Assembly: GCF_000067165.1 (NCBI RefSeq)
Contig: NC_010162.1
Span: forward strand, 10,776,501-10,840,500
From: Sorangium cellulosum So ce56
GTDB taxonomy: Bacteria > Myxococcota_A > Polyangia > Polyangiales > Polyangiaceae
DNA: 64,000 nucleotides
Direction of reading: 5' to 3'
Part shown: positions 50,017 to 57,489 of the stretch, piece by piece
How the letters are laid out: every line of letters starts with the position of its first letter
How positions within the stretch are numbered: position 1 is the first letter of the stretch
Made by a program: the position numbers and the translations under genes
Notes under the pieces: generated by a model
Database searches by the model: none
Seen by the model: the letters and a program-made list of their open reading frames with translations, nothing else
What the model was told of the DNA's origin: nothing

Positions 50017-52964
50017 CGCGTCACCTCGCTGTCAGAGCGCCGCTCTCCCTGCACCGGCGGCGCCGGGTCCGCCGGCGCGCCCTCGCGCACGAACGCGGCG
50101 AGCTCGGGGAGCAGGCGCTCGATCTGCGCCCGCAGCGCGAACTGCGCCTCGGCCAGGCTGCCGAGCTCGTTCGCGCGCGCCATCTTCTCCAGCGCGAAGG
50201 AGGCCTCGAACGCGCCCCGCGCGCCGAAGCTGTCGACCCCGCCCTTCAGGCTGTGCGCGGCTCGCTGGAGCTTGCGGGCGTCGCCGGCGGCCACCGCGTC
50301 GTCGATGTCGCTCATCCAGCGCGGGCACTCCTCCAGGAAGACCTCGGCGAGCTCGCGCAGGAGATCGGCGTCGCCGCCCGTCCGCTCCAGCGCCTTCGTG
50401 CGATCGAACATCGGCCGGGCCGTGATCGAGGAGGGCGAGGGCAGGAGCCGCTCCTCCGATCGGGTGCTCGGCGGGCCGCTGTCGGACGCCGGCGAGGGCA
50501 CCGACGCGTACGAGCTCGGCGCGCCGAGCGACATGCGCGCCGGGTCCTCGATCTCCAGGGCGGAGGGCCCGGCGGCCAGCCGGTCGATCATGTCGTAGAG
50601 CTCCTCGACCTGCACCGGCTTCGACACGTAGCCGTCGAAGCCGGCCCGGAGGCAGCGCTCGCGGTCGCCCTTCATCGCGTACGCGGTCACGACGATGAGC
50701 GGCATGTGCCCGCCCTCGCGCCGCTCGCGGGCGCGGACGACCCGCGCGGCCTGGAGGCCGTCCATCTCGGGCATCTCCACGTCGAGCAGGGCCACGTCGT
50801 ACTGCCCGCCCGCGATCTTCTCGACGGCGAGGCGGCCGTTCTCGACGATGTGCACGTGGTGGCCCTGCCGCTCCAGCCAGCGGCGCATCAGCTTCTGGTT
50901 GATCGCGTTGTCCTCGGCGACGAGCACGCGCAGGCCGCGGGCGCGCGGCCCGGGCGCGGCGCGGCGCGGGTCGGCCGACCGGAGCGAGGTCCGCGTCGGG
51001 ACGCCGAAGGCGTGGAACACGGCCTCCTGGAGGTGGGACGTCTTCACGGGCTTCGTGACCATGGCGAAGACGCCGAGATCGCGGCAGCGCGCGACGTCCG
51101 CCTGCGCGGACGTCGAGCTGAGCAGCATGAGGACGCGCCCCTTCAAGATCTCGCGCTTCCGGCAGTGCTCGACCACGGCGAAGCCGTCGACCTTCGGCAT
51201 GCGGGCGTCGACGATGGCGAGGCCGAACGAGCTGCTCGGCCCGACCGCGTTGCCCCCCGGCTTGCCCCAGGGCAGCGCCCAGACGCCCGAGTCCTCCGAG
51301 AGCGCCGCGATCGCCGCCGCCCCCGAGTCGACGGGGACCGCCTTCATCCCCCAGCCCTCGATGGTGTCCGCGAGGATGCGCCGCGCGGTCGCGTTGTCGT
51401 CGGCGATGAGGACCTTCGTGCCGAGGAGGTCCTTCGGGATCTCCAGGCGGCGCGACCGGGCGGCGCCCTCGAGCGCCCGGAGCTGGAGGGTGAAGTGGAA
51501 CGTGCTGCCCTTGCCGGCCTCGCTCTCGATCCAGATCTTGCCGCCCATCATCTCGACGAGGCGGGCGCAGATCGTGAGGCCGAGCCCCGTGCCTCCGTAC
51601 TTGCGGGTGGTCGAGCCGTCCGCCTGGGCGAACGCGTCGAAGACGACCCGCTGCTTCTCCGGGGCGATCCCGATGCCCGTGTCGATCACGCTCACGCGGA
51701 GCACCACGGCGTCGCCGAGCACCTCGCCCGCGTAGAGGCTCGGCGTGCCCTGGCTGTCCGCGCTGGCCTCCTCCTCGGGGGTGAGGGGCGCGCGCGAGTC
51801 GACCTCGGCGCGGACGACGACCTCGCCGGCGTCGGTGAACTTCACCGCGTTGCTCACGAGGTTGACGAGGACCTGGCGCAGGCGCAGCGGATCGCCGACC
51901 AGGGCCTCGGGCACGTCGGGGCCGACGTCGTAAGCGAGCTCGAGCCGCTTCTCGTGGGCGCGGAGCGCGAGCGTCTTCACGGCGTCGCCGATGATCTCGC
52001 TCGGGTCGAAGACGACGGGCTCGATCTCGAGCTTGCCGGCCTCGATCTTCGAGAAGTCGAGGACGTCGTTGATGATGGAGAGCAGCGCGTCGGCCGAGAT
52101 CTTGACCATCTCGAGGTACTCGCGCTGCTCCTGGGTGAGCTCGGTCTGGAGCGCGAGCGACGTCATGCCGATGATGCCGTTCATCGGGGTGCGGATCTCG
52201 TGGCTCACGCTGGCGAGGAACTCGCTCTTCGCGCGGCTCGCCGCCTCGGCGGCCTCCTTGGCCTGCTGGAGCTCCTCCTCGACCGCCTGGCGCTGCATGA
52301 GCAGGGCGCGCAGGCTCGCGGAGTGCTCGCGCTCGTTCTCGAGCGAGGCCTCGCCCATGGCGTCCGCGCGGCGCTTGGCGATGCTCGCCATCACCGCCAT
52401 GGCGGGGGTGGTGACGGCGTAGACGATGACCCGGAGGAGGTTGTCTTCGTCGTACGATAAAAGGACGCCATCCTTGGAGAAGTAGAGCGCGAAGAAGACG
52501 CACGAGATGAGCGCGGTGACGATGCCGCTCCAGAGGCCGCCGCTGAACGCCGCGAAGACGATGATCATCGAGAGGATCGCGGGCGGGTTCGGGACGGTCC
52601 AGTCGAGCGCGGCCTCGAGCGTGGCGACGGCGCCGATGACGAGCAGCGCGAGCAGGGGGCCGAGCAGCGGGAGCACGAACTTCTCCCACGAGGGCCGGCC
52701 GAGGCGCCGCTGCAGCGCGGAGGGGAGCGGCAAGAACGTGCGGCGGCCGTCGGCGTCGCCCACGCCCATGGATGCGCGGGGCTCGCCGCCCAGCGACGGG
52801 CGAGGCTCGCCGCCCACCGATGCGCGGGGCTCGCCGCCCAGCGACGGGCGAGGCTCGCCGCCCACCGATGCGCGGGGCTCGCCGCCCACGCCCACCGATG
52901 CGCGGGGGTCCGCGTGAGCGGTCCCCGGCGCGGCAGCGGGCGGGGGATCCTCGGCCTTCGGCAT
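50010..52964 (-). CDS. membrane hybrid histidine kinase (HisKA-HATPase-REC-REC-Hpt)
   Basis: A 984-residue sensor. After a repetitive N-terminus (GGEPRASVGGEPRPSL units, about 25-65), four hydrophobic segments lie between about 95 and 195, followed by a coiled coil (about 205-245). HisKA has His255 (SVSHEIRTPMNG). The HATPase domain is intact (NLVSNAVKF, DTGIGIAPEK, GGTGLGLTI). REC1 (about 514-660) has an insert before its phosphoacceptor segment AIVDARMPKVDG; REC2 (about 676-800) has LLDVEMPEMDG; the C-terminal Hpt domain carries AAHSLKGG (about 905). This is a full multistep phosphorelay in one chain, feeding most simply the overlapping REC-HATPase protein. The start at 52964 precedes the repeats. 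Confidence 0.92.
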   Translation of the reverse strand: MPKAEDPPPAAAPGTAHADPRASVGVGGEPRASVGGEPRPSLGGEPRASVGGEPRPSLGGEPRASMGVGDADGRRTFLPLPSALQRRLGRPSWEKFVLPLLGPLLALLVIGAVATLEAALDWTVPNPPAILSMIIVFAAFSGGLWSGIVTALISCVFFALYFSKDGVLLSYDEDNLLRVIVYAVTTPAMAVMASIAKRRADAMGEASLENEREHSASLRALLMQRQAVEEELQQAKEAAEAASRAKSEFLASVSHEIRTPMNGIIGMTSLALQTELTQEQREYLEMVKISADALLSIINDVLDFSKIEAGKLEIEPVVFDPSEIIGDAVKTLALRAHEKRLELAYDVGPDVPEALVGDPLRLRQVLVNLVSNAVKFTDAGEVVVRAEVDSRAPLTPEEEASADSQGTPSLYAGEVLGDAVVLRVSVIDTGIGIAPEKQRVVFDAFAQADGSTTRKYGGTGLGLTICARLVEMMGGKIWIESEAGKGSTFHFTLQLRALEGAARSRRLEIPKDLLGTKVLIADDNATARRILADTIEGWGMKAVPVDSGAAAIAALSEDSGVWALPWGKPGGNAVGPSSSFGLAIVDARMPKVDGFAVVEHCRKREILKGRVLMLLSSTSAQADVARCRDLGVFAMVTKPVKTSHLQEAVFHAFGVPTRTSLRSADPRRAAPGPRARGLRVLVAEDNAINQKLMRRWLERQGHHVHIVENGRLAVEKIAGGQYDVALLDVEMPEMDGLQAARVVRARERREGGHMPLIVVTAYAMKGDRERCLRAGFDGYVSKPVQVEELYDMIDRLAAGPSALEIEDPARMSLGAPSSYASVPSPASDSGPPSTRSEERLLPSPSSITARPMFDRTKALERTGGDADLLRELAEVFLEECPRWMSDIDDAVAAGDARKLQRAAHSLKGGVDSFGARGAFEASFALEKMARANELGSLAEAQFALRAQIERLLPELAAFVREGAPADPAPPVQGERRSDSEVTRW
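52771..52890. repeat. 24-bp coding tandem repeat
   Basis: Five 24-bp units of two alternating types (GATGCGCGGGGCTCGCCGCC and GACGGGCGAGGCTCGCCGCC, each plus four bases) encode GGEPRASV/GGEPRPSL at the cytoplasmic N-terminus of the hybrid kinase. The alternation means the duplicated unit was 48 bp. Copy-number change would be in frame. Confidence 0.85.
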
Positions 52965-53147
52965 GGCTTCATGGAGATAGCGGGGTCGCGATCGGGCGTC
53001 CACGGCCGCGAGGGCCGGGTCCCATGGACGGGCGGCGCCGGGGCACAGCGGGCAAGTAGGAGGGACGCCCCTCGGCCCCGAGCAGCACGAGGCCGGGCAG
53101 CGCGGGTCGCGTCGCCGGCGGACGCGGCATTGACGGCCCGCGCCGCC

Positions 53148-53177
53148 GGCGCCCCGGCCGCCGCGCGCCGGGGCGCC
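53148..53177 (-). terminator. possible terminator after glucan ABC operon
   Basis: A perfect 10-bp inverted repeat, GGCGCCCCGG and CCGGGGCGCC, with a 10-base loop, starts 26 bases after the MalG-type permease stop. There is no T-tract, so it would be a Rho-independent-like hairpin of weak type or a Rho-assisted end. Confidence 0.4.
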
Positions 53178-53202
53178 CGCGGCCACGCTCACCGCGGCGC
53201 GC

Positions 53203-54063
53203 TCACCCCTTCACGCCGCCCGTCGTCAGCCCCGCGATCAGGTGGCGCTGCACCACATAGAACGCCGCCATGACCGGCAGCGACACGAGGAGCGCCCCCG
53301 CCGCGAACCGCTCCCACTGCGCGTCGTACTCGCCGATGTACCGCTGCAGCACCACCGGCAGCGTGAACATCTCCTCCTTGCCGAGCAGCGTCGCCGCGAG
53401 GATGAACTCGTTGTACGCCGTCATGATCGCGAACAGCGCCGTCACGGCGATCGCCGGCCGCGCCGCCGGGAGCACGACCCGGAGGAAAGCCTGGAAGCGC
53501 GTCGCCCCGTCGACCATCGCCGCCTCCTCCAGGTCGATCGGGATCGCCTCGAACGCCGCCCGGAGCTGGAAGATCGAGAACGGCACCGCCGTCGACGCGT
53601 AGCAGAGCACGAGCCCGGTCCGCGAGTTGAGCAGGCCGAGCGCGTCGAGCAGCAGGTACAGCGGGATCGCGCTCGCCACCGTGGGGAACATCTGCGTCGC
53701 GAGCAGCGCGCGCAGGCCGCGGTCCTTGCCGAGGAACTGGAAGCGCGCGAGCGCGTACGCCGCCGGGACCGCGACGGAGACGCCGGCGGCCGCCGTCGCG
53801 AGCGCGACGACGATCGAGTTGGCGAGCTGGCGAGGGAAGAGCCAGATCGGCTCGCCGCCGACCTTCTTCGACGTCGTGACCACCGCCACGATGTGCTCGA
53901 ACGTCGGCTGGTTCGGGATGGGCAGCACCTCCGGCACCGGCGGGCGCGCCCCGGAGAAGGCGATCGAGGCGACCCAGAGCACCGGGTACAGCGCGAACGC
54001 GACCGCCGCGACCAGCGCGGCGTGCACCGCGATCGACTCGACAGGAGAGGGCCTCCGCGTCAC
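53203..54063 (-). CDS. sugar ABC transporter permease, MalG type
   Basis: A 286-residue membrane protein with about six helices of the MetI/MalG-like fold. The EAA loop that contacts the ATPase is LEEAAMVDGATRFQAFLRV (about residue 185-204), with P-rich PAARPAIAVTALFAI after it. The GTG at 54063 overlaps the stop of the upstream fusion gene (GTGA). It is the last gene of the four-gene glucan uptake operon and should pair with the MalF-type half of the fusion protein. Confidence 0.92.
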   Translation of the reverse strand: MTRRPSPVESIAVHAALVAAVAFALYPVLWVASIAFSGARPPVPEVLPIPNQPTFEHIVAVVTTSKKVGGEPIWLFPRQLANSIVVALATAAAGVSVAVPAAYALARFQFLGKDRGLRALLATQMFPTVASAIPLYLLLDALGLLNSRTGLVLCYASTAVPFSIFQLRAAFEAIPIDLEEAAMVDGATRFQAFLRVVLPAARPAIAVTALFAIMTAYNEFILAATLLGKEEMFTLPVVLQRYIGEYDAQWERFAAGALLVSLPVMAAFYVVQRHLIAGLTTGGVKG

Positions 54064-56363
54064 GCGACCTCCGTCGCCGCCGCCGGCACGGGCGCCGAGC
54101 CAGCCTCGGCCCCGCCCTGCGGGATGGCGGAGACGGGCGTCCGCCGCCGCCGGAAGCGCCAATCCCGCGTCGCGAGCGTCAAGAGCAGGAAGATGAGCAC
54201 CGAGTACGCCGCCGCGTAGCCGTACTGGGCCTCGCGGGTGAACGCCCACCGGTACGCCTCGGAGACGAGGATGTCCGTGGTGCCGTCCGGGTCGCCGCCG
54301 GACACGAGGAACACGACGTTGAACATGTTGAACGTCCAGATCGCGCCCAGCGTCACCGCGGGCGCGAGCACCGGCCTGATCAAAGGCAACGTAATTTTCC
54401 GCAGACGCTGCCACCGCGTGGCGCCGTCGACCTCGGCGGCCTCGAGCACGTCCTCCGGCACCGCGGTGAGCGCGCCCAGCGTGACCACCATCATGAACGG
54501 GAACCCGAGCCAGACGTTGGTCGCCACGTTGGCCGTGAACGCCGTCGTGAAGCTCGAGAACCAGGAGATGGGCTCGATGCTCGTCCCGAGCGCGGAGTTC
54601 ACCGCCTCGATGAGGCCGGTGACGGCCCCGAACTGCCGGTGGAACATGCCCTTCCAGGACAGCGCGGTCACGTAGCTCGGCACGGCCCAGGGCACGATGA
54701 GGAGCACCCGGTAGAGCGCCCGGAGGCGCAGGGTCGGGCGGTGCAGGAGCAGCGCCAGCGAGACGCCGAGGAGGACGTGGAGGCAGAGGTTCACCGCGGT
54801 CCAGAGCACGGTCACCGCGAGCACGAGGTAGAACGAGCCGCTCGCGAAGAGCGGCCCGCCGCGGGCCGTGAGGATGCTGATGAAGTTGGCGAGGCCGACG
54901 TACCGGAGGTCCTCGCCCCTGCCGGCGAAGAGCGACGTCGCCGCGCCGATGACGAGCGGGATCACCACGAGCACGCCGATCGCGACGACCGCGTGCGCGA
55001 CGTACTTGTAGGCAGGAATCGAGCGCCCGATCGAGCGTTTGAGCGACCGCCGGAACGAGCGCCAGCGCGCGGTGCCGGGCGCGGCGTCCCTCGCGGCGCG
55101 GACCCACCGGAGAGCGAGCAGCAGCGCGAGCGCGCCGAGCGCGACGAGGAGCGGCGCCGGCGAGGCGGGGGGCGGGAGCGGCCGGCGGACGTCGTCGAAG
55201 CGGCGCTTGGCCTCGGAGAGCGCGACGTCGGGGGGCGCGTCGCCCCGGAGCACCTTGCGGATCGCGCGCGTGGCCGGCTCCCAGGTCGAGCGCATCGCCG
55301 GCGAGGTCGGCATCGGGATCGCCGCCTTGGCCTGCTCGGTGAACGCCGCGATGAAGGCGTCGCCGGCCGGGGCCGCCACGTCGCTCCGCACCGGCGGCGT
55401 GCGCGCGACCTCGAGCCGCGTGGCCGCGGCAGCGGCGCCCGCGAGGTGGCGCGCGAGCGCCCGCGCCCCGGCGCGCCGCGCGCCCTGGGGCGAGAGCATC
55501 ACCGCCTCGACGGTCAGGAACGGCCGCATCGGGAGGCCGGTCTCGCGCACCTTCGGGAGCGGGACGACGCGGGCGCGCCGCCGCGCCTCTTCCCCGAGGC
55601 CGCCCGCGAACCACGGCCCGCTGATCACGAACGCGGCGCGGCCCGCGTTGAACAGGTCGGTCACCAGCGCGCCGTTCGCGTCCTCCGGGACGACCCGCCG
55701 CTCGATCAGCGTGCGGACGAGCTCGAGCGAGCGCTCGGGGCCCGGGCCGACGAAGCCGAACTGGTCGTCCTCGCCCAGCATCGCGCCGCCGAACGCCGCG
55801 AGGATGGGCATGTGCGCGTAGGCGTTCGACGCCTCGTACGCGAGCGGGTACACGCCCTCGGGGAGCGAGCCGGCCAGCGCCGCGATGTCCTCGAGGGTCG
55901 CCGGGGCCTCCTTCACGAGCGCGGTGTTCATGTAGAGCGCCACGCACTTCTGGCTGATCGGCAGGCCGAGGATCTCGCCCCCCTGCCGGACCGCGGCGAG
56001 CGCCGGCCCCAGGAACACGGCCTCGCCGCCCGGCTCGAGCGCGTCGCCCACGGGCGCGACGAGGTGGCGCGCGCGGAAGTCGCCGAGCCGCTCGTGGGCG
56101 TCGATGAACAGGTCGGGCCCCTCCCCCATCGGGATCGCGGCCTGGAGCTTCGAGGCGTAGGCGTCGAACGGGACGGCGAGGACCTCGACCTCCTCGCCCT
56201 CGAAGGCCGCGACGATGGCGTCGAGCGCCCTGGCCTCGTCGTCGCGGTAGGCGTGCCACAGCCGGATCGGCGCCGCGGCCGCGAGCGCGGGCAAGAGGAG
56301 GATCAGCGCGGGCGCGGCGAACGCAGCGAGCGCGAGCGCGAGACGACAGCGACGGCTGGGCAC
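54060..56363 (-). CDS. fusion of extracellular sugar-binding protein and MalF-type ABC permease
   Basis: A 767-residue protein. Residues 1-31 are a signal/anchor; about 32-400 form an SBP_bac-type maltose-binding fold (IRLWHAYRDDEARALDAIV, FDAYASKLQAAIPMGEGPDL, LGLPISQKCVALYMNTALV, FVISGPWFAG). A hydrophobic helix (PLLVALGALALLLALRWV, about 405-422) leads to a MalF-type permease (about 455-745) with the EAA loop EAAEVDGATRWQRLRKI. The binding domain is thus tethered to its own permease, as in some GlnPQ and OpuA systems but not in the classical maltose system. No stop or frameshift separates the halves. The GTG at 56363 has a GAGGCG site and starts seven bases after the ATPase stop. Confidence 0.9.
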   Translation of the reverse strand: MPSRRCRLALALAAFAAPALILLLPALAAAAPIRLWHAYRDDEARALDAIVAAFEGEEVEVLAVPFDAYASKLQAAIPMGEGPDLFIDAHERLGDFRARHLVAPVGDALEPGGEAVFLGPALAAVRQGGEILGLPISQKCVALYMNTALVKEAPATLEDIAALAGSLPEGVYPLAYEASNAYAHMPILAAFGGAMLGEDDQFGFVGPGPERSLELVRTLIERRVVPEDANGALVTDLFNAGRAAFVISGPWFAGGLGEEARRRARVVPLPKVRETGLPMRPFLTVEAVMLSPQGARRAGARALARHLAGAAAAATRLEVARTPPVRSDVAAPAGDAFIAAFTEQAKAAIPMPTSPAMRSTWEPATRAIRKVLRGDAPPDVALSEAKRRFDDVRRPLPPPASPAPLLVALGALALLLALRWVRAARDAAPGTARWRSFRRSLKRSIGRSIPAYKYVAHAVVAIGVLVVIPLVIGAATSLFAGRGEDLRYVGLANFISILTARGGPLFASGSFYLVLAVTVLWTAVNLCLHVLLGVSLALLLHRPTLRLRALYRVLLIVPWAVPSYVTALSWKGMFHRQFGAVTGLIEAVNSALGTSIEPISWFSSFTTAFTANVATNVWLGFPFMMVVTLGALTAVPEDVLEAAEVDGATRWQRLRKITLPLIRPVLAPAVTLGAIWTFNMFNVVFLVSGGDPDGTTDILVSEAYRWAFTREAQYGYAAAYSVLIFLLLTLATRDWRFRRRRTPVSAIPQGGAEAGSAPVPAAATEVA

Positions 56364-56370
56364 GGTCGCC

Positions 56371-57450
56371 TCACGCTTCTCGCAGGCTCAGCCCGGAGTC
56401 CGCGTCGAACAGGTGCACCTGGCGGAGCGCGACCCGCACGGTGTCCCCCTTCGCGACGCGCGCGGCCGGGTCGAGGCGCGCCACGAACGGCGCCCCCGCG
56501 ACGGTGCCGTGCGCGTACGACTCGGCCCCGAGGGCCTCGACGATCGCCACCTCGAACGGGGCGCCGCCGTCGCCCGACGCGAGGTCCACCTCGTGCGGGC
56601 GCACGCCGACCGTCACCTGCCGCCCGGACGAGAGCGCGCCCGGGAAGTCGGCCGCGTCGACGTCGATGGCGAGATCGCCCTGGGCCGCGACCCACCGGCC
56701 GCCCCGGCTCTCCAGGCGCGCCTCGACGAAGTTCATGGCCGGGCTGCCGAGGAAGCTCGCCACGAACCGGGTGCGTGGCCGGGCGAAGACCTCGAGGGGC
56801 GGCCCCGACTGCTCGACGACGCCCTTGTTGAGCACGAAGATCTCGTCGGCGAGCGTCATGGCCTCGACCTGATCGTGGGTGACGTAGACGCTGGTCGCGC
56901 CGAGCCGGTCGTGCAGCTTGCGGATGTCGACCCGCACCTGCGCGCGCAGGGCGGCGTCGAGGTTCGAGAGCGGCTCGTCGAACAGGAAGAGCTGCGCCCG
57001 CCGCACGATGGCCCTGCCCATGGCCACGCGCTGCCGCTGGCCGCCGGAGAGCGCCCGGGGGTGCCGGTCGAGGAGCGGGCCGAGCCCGAGCATCTCCGAC
57101 GCCTCCTTCACGCGCGCCTCGATCTCGGCCGGCGGCGTCTTCCGGAGCTTCAGGCCGAAGGCGAGGTTCTCGCGCACCGTGAGGTGCGGGTAGAGGGCGT
57201 ACGACTGGAACACCATCGCGATGTCGCGATCGCGCGGCTCGAGCCGCGTGACGTCCCGGTCGCCGAGCGCGATCGTGCCGTCGTCCGCCTCCTCGAGCCC
57301 GGCGAGCAGCCTCAGCAGCGTCGACTTGCCGCAGCCGCTCGGCCCCACGAGGACGGCGAACGAGCCGTCGGGCACGTCGACCGAGACGCCGCGCAGCACG
57401 TGGGTCTGGCCGAATCGCTTGTTGAGTCCGCGCACTTTGACAGACGCCAT
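56371..57450 (-). CDS. sugar ABC transporter ATP-binding protein, MalK/UgpC type
   Basis: A 359-residue ATPase with Walker A GPSGCGKST (about 36-44), Q-loop MVFQSYALYPHLTV, signature LSGGQRQRVAMGRA (about 135), Walker B LFLFDEPLSNLD, and a C-terminal TOBE/regulatory domain (about 235-359: FLGSPAMNFVEA, VGVRPHEVDL). These are the marks of MalK-type subunits that energise oligosaccharide importers. It lies 39 bases downstream of the GH13 amylase and seven bases upstream of the binding-protein/permease fusion, in the same operon. Confidence 0.94.
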   Translation of the reverse strand: MASVKVRGLNKRFGQTHVLRGVSVDVPDGSFAVLVGPSGCGKSTLLRLLAGLEEADDGTIALGDRDVTRLEPRDRDIAMVFQSYALYPHLTVRENLAFGLKLRKTPPAEIEARVKEASEMLGLGPLLDRHPRALSGGQRQRVAMGRAIVRRAQLFLFDEPLSNLDAALRAQVRVDIRKLHDRLGATSVYVTHDQVEAMTLADEIFVLNKGVVEQSGPPLEVFARPRTRFVASFLGSPAMNFVEARLESRGGRWVAAQGDLAIDVDAADFPGALSSGRQVTVGVRPHEVDLASGDGGAPFEVAIVEALGAESYAHGTVAGAPFVARLDPAARVAKGDTVRVALRQVHLFDADSGLSLREA

Positions 57451-57489
57451 GTTGGAGACTCTCTTGGAAGGGAGGAGTGCCAGGCAGGA

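Noticed and set aside
50253..52460. A 735-residue plus-strand frame opposite the hybrid kinase
   Set aside because: Antisense shadow; the minus strand carries all kinase motifs in frame.
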